64,000 nt of DNA from the NCBI GenBank assembly GCA_903891325.1, contig CAITEC010000063.1, positions 1 through 64,000 on the forward strand, read 5' to 3'. Below the pieces are notes generated by a model. It ran no database searches and had not been told where the DNA came from. It saw nothing but the letters and a program-made list of their open reading frames with translations. Each line of letters starts with the position of its first letter. The stretch's first letter is position 1. Positions 9,093-20,310 of this stretch are shown piece by piece. This DNA is from an uncultured Opitutaceae bacterium (GTDB taxonomy: Bacteria; Verrucomicrobiota; Verrucomicrobiia; Opitutales; Opitutaceae). Position numbers and translations under genes: made by a program.

Positions 9093-10252
9093 CCCAGGCT
9101 GAAGGTGGCCTCGTCGACCTGGAGGCGGTCGGGATAGACAAGGCTGCCCCGCGTGAGCACGTCGTCGCCGAGGATCTCGCGGCGGACGCCGGAGAGCCGC
9201 AGGGCCTGGGCCAGGCGCTCGGTGCGCAGTCCGGTCAGGAGGGGCTTCGCCTTCTCGTCGGCCAGCAGGATCGGCGCGCAGTAGCTGAAAAGGTAGTCGA
9301 GGTGCCGCTGGTGGAGCACGGTGCTCAGGAGCTGGGCGCCGCCCTCGATGAGAACCCCGCGGATTCCGTCCTCCGCGCAGCGGCGGCGGAAATCCTCCAT
9401 CGACACCCGCTGGGTCGCCGATGGGAAGACCCAGACCTGGACGCCCCGCTCGCGGAGCTTTCTCACGTAGCCGGCGCCGCCGTGGGGGGTCGTGACCACC
9501 ACGGTGCGCTCCGAGAACTCGTCGGTGTAGACACCGGGGAGATTCCGATCCACCACGGTGCGCAGGAGCCCGTCGAAGATGAAGCGGATCGGGCACCACT
9601 CCGGCTCGGCCGGCAGCCGGGCGGTCAGCCGGGGGTTGTCCTTCATCACGGTTCCCGCGCCGACCGCGATGCCGGGGAAAAGCCTGCGCCAGCGATGGAC
9701 GTCCCCGCGGGCCGTCTCGCCGGTGATCCACTGCGAGTCGCCGCTGCGGCAGGCGATCCGCCCGTCCATCGTCATCGCCAGCTTGCCGGCGAAGAGGGGG
9801 GACTTCCGGGCGACCCAGTTGTTGAATAGGAGGTTCAGGTCCTCGCAGTCGGCCGCCAGCACGCCCGACACGACCTCGATTCCCGCCTTGCGGAGCACCT
9901 CCATGCCCCGGCCGCAGTGCTCGGGGGTTGGATCCACCGCGCCGATCACGACGCGCCTGAACCCCGCTGCGATGATCGCGTCGGTGCACGCCCCTGTCCT
10001 GCCGTGGGTGGAGCAGGGCTCGAGCGTCACGTAGAGCGAGGCGCCGGGCGCCGGGGGCCTGCCCAGGGCCTCGATTGCAACCCGCTCCGCATGCGGACCC
10101 CCGTCCCTGGCGTGGAACCCCTCGGCCGCGATCCTGCCGTCCTCGACGACGAGCGCGCCGACCATCGGGTTGGGAAGCGTCCGCCCCCAGCCGTTGAGCG
10201 CGAGCTGCAGGGCCTTCCGCATGAAAGCCTCGTCGTTGCCGGGATTTTTCAT
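9089..10252 (-). CDS. ribD: bifunctional riboflavin deaminase/reductase RibD
   Basis: Carries out the second and third steps of riboflavin synthesis: deamination of the pyrimidine intermediate and reduction of its ribosyl chain. 387 aa from the ATG at MKNPGNDEAFMRKALQLA; an upstream in-frame ATG would add 19 residues without family similarity. The N-terminal deaminase has HAE (GGPHAERVAIEAL) and the zinc cysteines in EPCSTHGRTGACTDAI. The C-terminal RibD/DHFR-like reductase starts at AGKLAMTMDGRIACRSGDSQ and includes GVLIEGGAQLLSTVL. No FMN riboswitch is seen in the short upstream gap, and no other rib genes are adjacent. Confidence 0.94.
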   Translation of the reverse strand: MKNPGNDEAFMRKALQLALNGWGRTLPNPMVGALVVEDGRIAAEGFHARDGGPHAERVAIEALGRPPAPGASLYVTLEPCSTHGRTGACTDAIIAAGFRRVVIGAVDPTPEHCGRGMEVLRKAGIEVVSGVLAADCEDLNLLFNNWVARKSPLFAGKLAMTMDGRIACRSGDSQWITGETARGDVHRWRRLFPGIAVGAGTVMKDNPRLTARLPAEPEWCPIRFIFDGLLRTVVDRNLPGVYTDEFSERTVVVTTPHGGAGYVRKLRERGVQVWVFPSATQRVSMEDFRRRCAEDGIRGVLIEGGAQLLSTVLHQRHLDYLFSYCAPILLADEKAKPLLTGLRTERLAQALRLSGVRREILGDDVLTRGSLVYPDRLQVDEATFSLG

Positions 10253-10322
10253 TCGAGTCGACGTGTCCGAACCGCTTCGGGAAGCAGACAGTGTACCGGA
10301 AGCGGGCAAAGGTCACTCATGT

Positions 10323-12139
<1,817 letters not shown>

Positions 12140-12148
12140 CACCCGACC

Positions 12149-14863
12149 ATGACATCCGCCGAGATACGCAAGTCGTTCCTGGATTTTTTCGCCGAGCGCG
12201 GCCACACGATCGTCCCGTCGTCCTCCCTCCTGCCGGATTCGCCCGGCCTGCTGTTCACGAACGCGGGGATGAACCAGTTTGTGCCGATCTTCCTGGGAGA
12301 CCGCGCGCCCGATGTCGCCGGATGGGCCGGCGCCCGCCCCGGCCGGGACACACGCGCCGCCGACACCCAGAAGTGCATCCGCGCGGGCGGCAAGCACAAC
12401 GACCTGGAGGATGTGGGATTCGACACCTACCACCACACGATGTTCGAGATGCTGGGGAACTGGTCCTTCGGGGACTACTTCAAGAAGGAGTCGCTTGAGT
12501 GGGGCTGGGAGCTGATCACCGGGCGCTGGGGGATTCCCGCCCGGCGCCTCTTCGCCACGGTCTACCGCCCGGGCAAGGGGGACCCGTCGGAGTTCGACCG
12601 GGAGGCCTTCGACATCTGGTCGGGCATCTTCAGTCGGGCGGGGCTGGACGCGGCCCTGCACATCGTCGACGGGGGAAAGAAGGACAATTTCTGGATGATG
12701 GGCGAGACGGGCCCCTGCGGGCCCTGCTCGGAGATTCACTTCAACCTCCTGCCCGACGACGACGAGGCCGCGGGCCGGAAGCTGGTCAACGCCGGAAGCC
12801 CCCGGTGCATCGAGATATGGAACCACGTTTTCATCCAGTTCAACGCGAACGCCGACGGCTCCTTCTCGCCGCTCGCCGCGAAGCACGTGGACACGGGAAT
12901 GGGATTTGAGCGGGTCGCGGGGATCTGCGCGACAACGCGCGGGTTCACGGACTTCTCGCGGGCCCCCTCGAACTACGACGCGGACGTCTTTGCCCCCCTT
13001 TTCAGCCGCATCGCCGCCCTTTCGGGCAGGCGGTACACCGGGAGCGTGCCGGACCGGCGCGAGGGCCTGGGTGAGCAGGAGGCGACCGATGTCGCGTTCC
13101 GCGTGCTGGCCGACCACGCCCGCTGCGTCACCTGCGCGATCGCCGACGGAATCCTTCCGGGCAACGAGGGCCGCCGCTATGTCATCCGGCGCATCCTGCG
13201 CCGCGGCATCCTCTACGGACGCAAGCTGGGCCTTCGGCCCGGATTCTTCGAGCAGCTCGCCGAGCCGGTGGCCGAGTCGCTCGGTGGCGTATTCCCCGAA
13301 CTGCGGCTCCAGCTCGACCTGGTCCGGCGCGTGATCGGCGGCGAGGAGGAGAGCTTTGGGCGGACCATCGACCGCGGCCTGGAGCAGTTCAACCTGCACA
13401 CCTCGCGCAATCCGGGCGCGGTTATCCCGGGGCCGGTCGCATTCCTTCTTTACGACACCTACGGCTTCCCCCTGGACATGACGCAGCTCCTCGCCCAGGA
13501 GCGGGGACTGAGCGTCGACACGGCGGCCTTCGAGCGGGAGATGGACCTGCAGCGGGAACGGGGACGGGCCGCGCTGAAGCGCGAGGTCCTTGTCGCGGCA
13601 ACCGAGGGCGACGCGGCCGTTGTCGCGAAGCCGACCGCGTTCCTCGGCTACGCGCAAACCGAGGCGCATGCCCGGGTGCTGGAGGCGGTCGCGGCGGGGA
13701 AGGACACGTTTCTTGTCTTCGACCAGACCCCCTTTTATGCGGAGATGGGCGGCCAGGCCGGCGATGCCGGCACCGCGCTGATCGGCGGCCATGCCTGGCC
13801 GATCATCGACACGGTCAAGGACAAGTCCGGGAGGCATCTCCACCGGCTCGACCCGTCATCACCGCCCCCCGCTCCGCCCTCCGGGCTCCCGGGCTCGGAG
13901 GCCCTGCTCGCCGTCGACGCCCAGCGGCGCCGGGCGATTTCCCGCCATCACTCCGCCACCCACCTGCTTCACTGGGCGCTTCGGAAGGTCCTGGGCACGC
14001 ACGTTCGCCAGGCGGGAACCCACAAGACCCCGGACCGGCTTCGCTTTGACTTCTCGCACTTTGAGGCCGTCACCCACGCCCAGCTCCAGGAGATCGAGCG
14101 GCTGGTCAACGAGAAGGTCGTCGAGAACGGCCGGGTCGAGACCTACGAGACGGAGTTCGACAAGAAGCCCGCGGACACGCTTGCCTTCTTCGGCGAGAAG
14201 TACGGCCGGATCGTCAGGGTGGTCGACATCGGCGGATTCAGCCGCGAGCTGTGCGGCGGGACCCATGTGGGGACCGCCTCGGAAATTGCGCTCGTGAAGA
14301 TCGTTTCCGAGAGCGCGATCGCCGCGGGAACACGGCGCATCGAGGCGGTCGCCGGCCAGGCGGCCATCGACCTGGTCGCCGCGCGCGAGGGCGCGCTGGC
14401 GGCGGTGAGCGCCCACCTCTCGGCGGGCCCGGCCGACGTCGCCCGCAAGCTCGAGTCCCTGCTCGCCAGCCATCGGGAGATGGAGAAGCAGCTCAAGGTA
14501 TTCCAGCAGAAGGCGTCCGCCGGACTGGCCGGGTCGCTTGCGGCCGGGGCCGCCCACAGGGATGGCCTCGCCTTTGTCTCGGCCGTCGCGCCCGCTGAGT
14601 CCCCGGAGGCGCTGCGCGGGGTCGGGTCGCAGGTGCTCTCGAAGCTCGGGGAGGGCGTCGTCGTGCTCGGCGCGGCCTTCGGCGAGAAGACAAGCATTGT
14701 CGCTTTCTGCTCCCCGGCCGCCATACGGGCGGGCCACGAGGCCGGCAAGATCGTCGCGGGCCTGTGCGCGGCCCTCGGCGGCCGCGGCGGTGGAAAACCC
14801 GATTTTGCGATGGGCGGCGGCCGGGACGCGACACGGCTCGCCGAGGTCCTCAAGCCAAGCTAG
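12149..14863 (+). CDS. alaS: alanyl-tRNA synthetase
   Basis: Class II synthetase charging tRNA-Ala, with editing of Ser and Gly. 904 aa. Catalytic core: FTNAGMNQFVPIFLGDR, CIRAGGKHNDLEDVG and MMGETGPCGPCSEIHF. The editing domain has the zinc site HHSATHLLHWAL and CGGTHVG. The C-terminal C-Ala domain ends with FAMGGGRDATRLAEVL. All domains are present and of normal length. Nine bases separate it from leuB and only two from the chosen ispH start, so leuB-alaS-ispH looks like one transcript. Confidence 0.96.
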   Translation: MTSAEIRKSFLDFFAERGHTIVPSSSLLPDSPGLLFTNAGMNQFVPIFLGDRAPDVAGWAGARPGRDTRAADTQKCIRAGGKHNDLEDVGFDTYHHTMFEMLGNWSFGDYFKKESLEWGWELITGRWGIPARRLFATVYRPGKGDPSEFDREAFDIWSGIFSRAGLDAALHIVDGGKKDNFWMMGETGPCGPCSEIHFNLLPDDDEAAGRKLVNAGSPRCIEIWNHVFIQFNANADGSFSPLAAKHVDTGMGFERVAGICATTRGFTDFSRAPSNYDADVFAPLFSRIAALSGRRYTGSVPDRREGLGEQEATDVAFRVLADHARCVTCAIADGILPGNEGRRYVIRRILRRGILYGRKLGLRPGFFEQLAEPVAESLGGVFPELRLQLDLVRRVIGGEEESFGRTIDRGLEQFNLHTSRNPGAVIPGPVAFLLYDTYGFPLDMTQLLAQERGLSVDTAAFEREMDLQRERGRAALKREVLVAATEGDAAVVAKPTAFLGYAQTEAHARVLEAVAAGKDTFLVFDQTPFYAEMGGQAGDAGTALIGGHAWPIIDTVKDKSGRHLHRLDPSSPPPAPPSGLPGSEALLAVDAQRRRAISRHHSATHLLHWALRKVLGTHVRQAGTHKTPDRLRFDFSHFEAVTHAQLQEIERLVNEKVVENGRVETYETEFDKKPADTLAFFGEKYGRIVRVVDIGGFSRELCGGTHVGTASEIALVKIVSESAIAAGTRRIEAVAGQAAIDLVAAREGALAAVSAHLSAGPADVARKLESLLASHREMEKQLKVFQQKASAGLAGSLAAGAAHRDGLAFVSAVAPAESPEALRGVGSQVLSKLGEGVVVLGAAFGEKTSIVAFCSPAAIRAGHEAGKIVAGLCAALGGRGGGKPDFAMGGGRDATRLAEVLKPS

Positions 14864-14865
14864 AA

Positions 14866-16605
14866 GTGCCCCCGTCCCCCACCCACCCGCAGTGCTGCAT
14901 TCTCGCGTTTGACACGGGAAGCCGGCTGGCGGTGCGGGTTTCGGCCGGCGCGCCGGAGATGCCCTTTGCCGGGCCGGATTTCGCGGCGGCCACCGTCGCG
15001 CTGGATTCCTCTTTTCCCGGCCATACCTCGCCGTCGCCCCCCTTCGTGGCGGAGGCGGGGGGCGCGGCCTGGAGCGTGTCCCTCTGCCAGGTCGAGCCGG
15101 CTCCATCCGGCCCGCCCCCCGGCCTGGAGTTCCAGTCGATCGAGCGCCTCCAGTCGCCGGCGGCCGCGGTCGGGCCGGCCCTGGCCGGGATCCTGCGTGC
15201 CCTGGAGCCCCGCCTGATCGAGATTCCCTACCTGCACCTCGGGGAGAACGACTTCATCTACAAGTTCCGCCCCGAGAAGGAGCGCAATGTGGCCATCTAC
15301 GCGCAGGACGCGGCGGCGGGCACCCTCTACCAGTCCCGGCTCTTCACCGCGATCAAGGCCCTGGCGCGGCGGCATGAGCGGGCCGCCACCGACCCGGTCA
15401 CCCTGGATTTCGGAGCCGTCACCTATGTCATTCCAAGCCACTTCGGGTTCTGTCTGGGGGTGAAGAATGCGATCGAGCGCGCCTACGAGACGCTCGCGGA
15501 AAACCCCGGCCGGCGGGTCTTCATGCTCTCCGAGCTGATCCACAACCCCTTTGTGAACGAGGACCTCCTGAGCCGAGGGCTGCGCTACCTGCAGACCGAC
15601 AAGGGAGAGCCCTACGGGCCGGATGGGCGCCTCGCGGGAAGCGGCCCGAGCCTCTGGGACACCCTCACCCCGGCGGACATCGTCATCATTCCCGCGTTCG
15701 GGGCGACCGACGAGGACAAGAAGCGCCTCGTTCGGAAGGGAATCGCCGTTTACCCCTACGACGCCACCTGCATGCTGGTGGAGAAGGTCTGGAAAGCGGC
15801 GCGGACCTACGCCCGGGAAGGCTACACGGTGGTGATCCACGGCAAGCACGAGCACGAGGAGACAAAGGCGACCTTCTCAAACACCCGCCGGCACGGTCCG
15901 GCCGTGATCGTCCGCAACCTGGAGGAAACCCGTCTCCTGGGAGAGATCATCGCCAGCCGGGACCCCTTGGTCCGCGCCCGGTTCCATACGCTGTTCGCCG
16001 GCAAGCACACGCCCGGCTTCGACGTGGAGCGGCACCTCGAGCGGGTTGCGGTCGTGAACCAGACCACGCTTCTCATGAACGAGACCCGCGAGATCATCGC
16101 CTACCTTCGCGACCTCTATGCGGCGCGCTTCGGCGCCGATGCCCCGGGGGCGCCCGCCCGGGTGGGCGGCAGCGGCCGCAACGACACCCTGTGCTACGCG
16201 ACCCAGGTCAACCAGGACGCCCTGGGCCTCGCCCTGGCGCAGCCCCTGGATGCCGCATTTGTGATCGGGGGCCGGAACTCGTCAAACACCTACCAGCTCT
16301 ACCGGCTCTGCGCGCAGAAACTGGGCGGGCGCGCCTTCTTCATCCAGGGCGAGGAGAGCATCCGGAGCCGGCTTGAGGTCGAGCACTATGTATTCCCGGC
16401 GAAGGGCCAGGCTTTGGTCGGAGGCCGGATCGAGGCCCGTCCCCTCTGGCCGGAACCCTGGGACGGCAGCCCGCGGCGCGTCCTGATAACCGGCGGCGCA
16501 TCCTGCCCGGACGGCATCATCCAGCAGGTCATCAACCGGATCAACACCTTCTTCCCCGAGAGCCGGCTGCGCAGCCCCGAGGCCGTCCTCTCCGACCTGC
16601 ATTGA
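14866..16605 (+). CDS. ispH: 4-hydroxy-3-methylbut-2-enyl diphosphate reductase (IspH), extended form
   Basis: Final step of the non-mevalonate isoprenoid pathway; a [4Fe-4S] enzyme. 579 aa from a GTG two bases after the alaS stop. An ATG at 14959 (MPFAGPDFA) is an alternative start. Cluster cysteines are visible at about residues 196 (HFGFCLGVKNAIERA), 302 (YDATCMLVEKV) and 547 (TGGASCPDGIIQQVI). The segment HGKHEHEETKATFSN is of the plant/cyanobacterial type rather than the E. coli type, and VVNQTTLLMNETREI is the TTxxxE-like active-site stretch. The protein is unusually long: about 195 residues precede the first cysteine (about 11 in E. coli) and the spacing to the third is also enlarged. 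The isoprenoid link fits the menaquinone side-chain need. Confidence 0.9.
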   Translation: MPPSPTHPQCCILAFDTGSRLAVRVSAGAPEMPFAGPDFAAATVALDSSFPGHTSPSPPFVAEAGGAAWSVSLCQVEPAPSGPPPGLEFQSIERLQSPAAAVGPALAGILRALEPRLIEIPYLHLGENDFIYKFRPEKERNVAIYAQDAAAGTLYQSRLFTAIKALARRHERAATDPVTLDFGAVTYVIPSHFGFCLGVKNAIERAYETLAENPGRRVFMLSELIHNPFVNEDLLSRGLRYLQTDKGEPYGPDGRLAGSGPSLWDTLTPADIVIIPAFGATDEDKKRLVRKGIAVYPYDATCMLVEKVWKAARTYAREGYTVVIHGKHEHEETKATFSNTRRHGPAVIVRNLEETRLLGEIIASRDPLVRARFHTLFAGKHTPGFDVERHLERVAVVNQTTLLMNETREIIAYLRDLYAARFGADAPGAPARVGGSGRNDTLCYATQVNQDALGLALAQPLDAAFVIGGRNSSNTYQLYRLCAQKLGGRAFFIQGEESIRSRLEVEHYVFPAKGQALVGGRIEARPLWPEPWDGSPRRVLITGGASCPDGIIQQVINRINTFFPESRLRSPEAVLSDLH

Positions 16606-16624
16606 TCCGGGGCCCGGCTGCCAC

Positions 16625-17965
16625 TCAGAACTTGAAGGTCATGCCGCCCCGGATGCCCTGCTGGGTGGAAAAGTCCACCTTGGTCGAGTAGGATCCCTGG
16701 GAGGTGTTGGAGTCCACCGCATAGCCGCTGACCGTCTGGTTGTAATTGCCCGCCTCCTGGAGGAAGGCACCGAGGTACACCCCGGCCTTTTCGCTGAAGT
16801 CGTACTGCAGGGTCGCATCCGCGTACACGGCCGGCAGGAGCTTGTCCTCGACGTCCTGGAAGGTTGCGATTTCCTGCGCGCCGGTGGGCGGGGTCAGGAC
16901 CGCGGTCACGTTGAGGGTCGAGCTGGCGTCAAGCAGCTCCGGGCCGGCGCTCACGGTGAACCTGAAGTGATCGTTGAAGTTGAAGTTCAGGGCCGGACCG
17001 GCGCGGAAGGCAAGGTAGGCGCCGTGGAGCTTGAAATTATTAAGCACGCTGACCGTGTCGATGGCCGTGGTAACCGAGTGGCCTATCGGCGCGTTGCCGA
17101 TGAGGACGCCGGTGTCGGCGACCTGGGTGACATTGTTTCCACCGGAATTCAGGACGTCATTCCCGTTGTTGGTGATGTTCTGCGTGGTCGTCGCCGGGTA
17201 GAAAGCCGGCCCGGGCGCGATGGCGCCCCCGTAGAGGTTGTAGGTGTCCGTCAGCGTCGTGACCGCGGCCGTCATGTTTGTGGCCATGTTCGCCTGGATG
17301 TCGTTGAGGCTGACGCCGGCAAAGAGCGACCAGGTGAAATGCGAGCCGATCCTTCCCATGTCGTGGTCGGTGCGAAGCTCAACCCCGGAGGTTCCCCGCG
17401 CGGACTTGCTCCGCGCCAGGTCGTCCGCCGAGGTGGCCTGGTACAGGTGAAACTGCATATAGTCATCCCCGGTGACCTGGCTGGTCGTCCCCGTCCCGGA
17501 GGCAAGCTCCTGGCCATTCGTGTCGTAGGTCCAGGTATTGGTCTTCCCGTCCGGCAGGATCGGCACGGAAGCCGCTATCCCGTTGGCGTTGAGCACTGTC
17601 TGGCTGCGCGTATCCTGCTCCACCTCGCCGTCGTGGTATATGCGGGTGAAGCCGAATCCGGTGGCGGGGGGCGTGGACTCGGGGGGGGCGATGTAAAGGC
17701 TGACGAGGCCGCCCCACTGGTAGATCTGGTTGGTGGTGTTGCTGGGGACGGAAATCGTGTTGTTCCCGTGAAAATTGGTCTTCACCCCGCTTACGTAACG
17801 GAATCCAACCGAGGCATTTCCCTTGGGCTGGTAGACAAATTCATCCAGGTTGCTGAAGTCCGGGACGTCATCCTGCGGGGCGCTGCCCTTGTCGTCGTCA
17901 TCCGCGGCATGGGCGCAGAGCGCGAGGCCGGGCAACAGAAGCAGGAACAGGCGTAGGTATTTCAT
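16625..17965 (-). CDS. exported protein, probable outer-membrane beta-barrel
   Basis: 446 aa, function unknown. Clear signal peptide (MKYLRLFLLLLPGLALCAHA, then acidic DDDDKG). The mature part is rich in Asn, Thr, Gly and alternating aromatic strands, and the chain ends ...GIRGGMTFKF with a terminal Phe, as in barrel proteins inserted by BamA. There are many N-x-T patches and no cysteines of note. Middle segments LHGAYLAFRAGPALNFNFN and ATLQYDFSEKAGVYLGAFL read like amphipathic strands. It converges on ispH with a 19-bp gap and lies 76 bp downstream of glgB on the same strand. A hairpin sits just before its start. Confidence 0.75.
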   Translation of the reverse strand: MKYLRLFLLLLPGLALCAHAADDDDKGSAPQDDVPDFSNLDEFVYQPKGNASVGFRYVSGVKTNFHGNNTISVPSNTTNQIYQWGGLVSLYIAPPESTPPATGFGFTRIYHDGEVEQDTRSQTVLNANGIAASVPILPDGKTNTWTYDTNGQELASGTGTTSQVTGDDYMQFHLYQATSADDLARSKSARGTSGVELRTDHDMGRIGSHFTWSLFAGVSLNDIQANMATNMTAAVTTLTDTYNLYGGAIAPGPAFYPATTTQNITNNGNDVLNSGGNNVTQVADTGVLIGNAPIGHSVTTAIDTVSVLNNFKLHGAYLAFRAGPALNFNFNDHFRFTVSAGPELLDASSTLNVTAVLTPPTGAQEIATFQDVEDKLLPAVYADATLQYDFSEKAGVYLGAFLQEAGNYNQTVSGYAVDSNTSQGSYSTKVDFSTQQGIRGGMTFKF

Positions 17966-17974
17966 TCGGTGGGT

Positions 17975-17992
17975 AGCCGTCCTTGGACGGCT
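17975..17992 (-). promoter_or_regulatory. hairpin in the leader of the exported barrel gene
   Basis: AGCCGTCC and GGACGGCT form a perfect 8-bp stem with a 2-nt centre, starting 10 bases before the ATG at 17965. It would either occlude the ribosome binding region in mRNA or act as a DNA dyad. Function is inferred from position only. Confidence 0.45.
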
Positions 17993-18041
17993 GAAAAGCG
18001 AAAATGTTTCCCTTTAACTGTGCGGAGCGCCGCAGGGCCCG

Positions 18042-20255
18042 TCAATCAGATTGCCACTTGAAGATCAGCGTGGAGAGCGGGGGGAGCGTGACGAGGATGG
18101 ACTGGCTGAATCCGTCCGCGGGTTGATCCTCGGCGGCGCGGCCCCCGTCGTTCCCCAGTCCGCTGCCGCCATAGTACTCACTGTTCGTGTTGATGATCTC
18201 GCGCCAGAAGCCGCGCCGGGGCACCCCGATGCGGTAGGAGCGAACCGCCCCGCCAAAGTGGCCGACGGCCGCAAAGAGGGTCCGCTCGAAGGCATCCATG
18301 CGCAGGTAGGCGATCACGTTGGCCCCCGAATCCTTGCAGGAGAGCCAGCGGAATCCATGGGGGTTGAAGTCGTTGGAGCTCAGGACCGGCTCCGCGGCGT
18401 AGAGCCGGTTCAGGTCCCTGACCAGCAGCCGGACGCCCTCGTGGTCCTGGTACTGGCAGAGGTGCCAGTCCAGGCTCGCGTCGTGGTTCCACTCGTGGGC
18501 CTGCGCGAATTCCCCGCCCATGAACAGCAGCTTCTTTCCCGGGTTCGCCCAGAAATGGGCGTAGAGGGCCCGCAGGTTGGCCGCCTTCTCCGGAATGTGC
18601 CAGGCCCCCATCTTGAGCAGGAGCGACCCCTTTCCGTGGACGACCTCGTCATGCGAAAATACCCCGATGAAGTTCTCGGCGTACTGGTAGAGCATGCCGA
18701 AGGTCAGGTCGTCCTGGTGCCAGCGCCGCGTGATCGGCTCCTTGCTAAAATAGCGCAGGGTGTCGTGCATCCACCCCATGTTCCACTTGTAATCAAATCC
18801 CAGGCCGCCGTCCGCCGTGGGCCGGCTGACCTTGGCGAAGGATGTGCTCTCCTCCGCAATCATGGCCACGCCCGGGTGGTAGTGGTGGGCGAGGTCGTTC
18901 ACCCGGCGGATAAAGTCGATGGCCTCCAGGTTCTCCCGGCCGCCGTAGCGGTTGGGGATCCACTCGCCCGCGGGGCGGGAGTAGTCCAGGTAGAGCATCG
19001 ACGCGACCGCGTCGACCCTCAGCCCGTCCACATGGTAGCGGTCGAACCAGGCGAGCGCGCTGGCGATGAGAAAGCAGCGCACCTCGCTGCGGCCATAGTT
19101 GAAGATCAGGGTGCCCCAGTCGCGGTGCTCGCCCTGGCGGGGGTCGGCGTGCTCGTAGAGCGCCGTGCCGTCAAACGCCGCCAGCGCGAAACTGTCGCGG
19201 GGAAAGTGGGCGGGGACCCAGTCGAGGATCACGCCGATGCCCAGCCCGTGGAGGTGGTCGACAAGCGCCGCGAAGTCCTCGGGCGTGCCGTAGCGGTGCG
19301 TCGGGGCGAAGAAGCCGGTCACCTGGTAGCCCCACGAACCGTCGAAGGGATGCTCGGCGATCGGCATGAGCTCCACGTGCGTGAATCCCATCTCGACGGC
19401 ATAGGCGCCGAGCTCGACGGCGAGTTCGCGATAGGTGAGAGGCCGGTTCCCCTCCTCGGGGCGGCGCCGCCATGATCCCGGATGGACCTCGTAGATCGAG
19501 AGGGGCCGGTCCGGCCTGTCGCCGAGCGCGGAGCGGCTCTTGATCCACTCTCCATCGGTCCACGGGAAGCGGCCGGTCGTGCAGACGATGGCGGCGTTCC
19601 CCGGGGGCGCCTCGAACCGGGTGCCGTACGGGTCGGTCTTCAGCAGGATTGCCCCGCTCCCGTCGCGGATCTCGAACTTGTAAAGCTCTCCCTCGCCCAG
19701 GCCCGGGACGAACAATTCCCACACGCCGGAAACCCCGAGGGAGCGCATCGGATGGGCGCGGCCGTCCCAGGCGTTGAAGTTGCCCACGACCGAGACGCGG
19801 GTTGCGGCCGGCGCCCAGACGGCAAAGGAAACGCCCTTCACCCCGCCAAGATCCCGCGGGTGGGCCCCCAGCTTCTCGTGCACCCGATGGTCGTTGCCCT
19901 CGTTGAACAGGTAGAGGTCCTGCTCCCCGAGCGTCGGCAGGAAAGTATACGGGTCGAAAAACTCGCTGATCGTCCCGTCTGCTGCGGTTGCGCGAAGCCG
20001 GTACTTGAAGACGGAGGGCCGCCCGGGAATCGTCACCTCGAAGAAACCCGCCGCGGCGATCCGCTTCATCGGGAACTCGGGCGATCCCGCTGCGTCGGGT
20101 TCCACCACCGAGCAGGCCTGGGCGCGCGGAAGAAGCGCGCGGACCACCACGCCCTTGCCCCGGCCCCTCGTGCAGGGGTGCATCCCGAGGACGGAATGGG
20201 GCGATGCATGGCGCGCCCCCAGAAGCGCGTTCAGGTCCTCCTTGGATACCGGCAT
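18042..20255 (-). CDS. glgB: 1,4-alpha-glucan branching enzyme
   Basis: Introduces alpha-1,6 branches in glycogen; GH13 family, cytosolic. 737 aa. It has the N-terminal CBM48 modules (SVVGNFNAWDGRAHPMRSLG), the TIM-barrel motifs VILDWVPAHFP, GLRVDAVASMLYLDYSR (nucleophile Asp near 414), MIAEESTSFAKVSRP (acid/base Glu near 464) and GVFSHDEVVHGKGSLL, and a C-terminal all-beta domain. Length matches the E. coli enzyme. It follows ppc on the same strand after a 55-bp gap. No other glg genes are in the window. Confidence 0.96.
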   Translation of the reverse strand: MPVSKEDLNALLGARHASPHSVLGMHPCTRGRGKGVVVRALLPRAQACSVVEPDAAGSPEFPMKRIAAAGFFEVTIPGRPSVFKYRLRATAADGTISEFFDPYTFLPTLGEQDLYLFNEGNDHRVHEKLGAHPRDLGGVKGVSFAVWAPAATRVSVVGNFNAWDGRAHPMRSLGVSGVWELFVPGLGEGELYKFEIRDGSGAILLKTDPYGTRFEAPPGNAAIVCTTGRFPWTDGEWIKSRSALGDRPDRPLSIYEVHPGSWRRRPEEGNRPLTYRELAVELGAYAVEMGFTHVELMPIAEHPFDGSWGYQVTGFFAPTHRYGTPEDFAALVDHLHGLGIGVILDWVPAHFPRDSFALAAFDGTALYEHADPRQGEHRDWGTLIFNYGRSEVRCFLIASALAWFDRYHVDGLRVDAVASMLYLDYSRPAGEWIPNRYGGRENLEAIDFIRRVNDLAHHYHPGVAMIAEESTSFAKVSRPTADGGLGFDYKWNMGWMHDTLRYFSKEPITRRWHQDDLTFGMLYQYAENFIGVFSHDEVVHGKGSLLLKMGAWHIPEKAANLRALYAHFWANPGKKLLFMGGEFAQAHEWNHDASLDWHLCQYQDHEGVRLLVRDLNRLYAAEPVLSSNDFNPHGFRWLSCKDSGANVIAYLRMDAFERTLFAAVGHFGGAVRSYRIGVPRRGFWREIINTNSEYYGGSGLGNDGGRAAEDQPADGFSQSILVTLPPLSTLIFKWQSD

Positions 20256-20310
20256 GGGGCGATCGTGGGGGCCGCGGGGCCCGGGGGCAAGGCGCCAGTC
20301 CCGGAACCGC

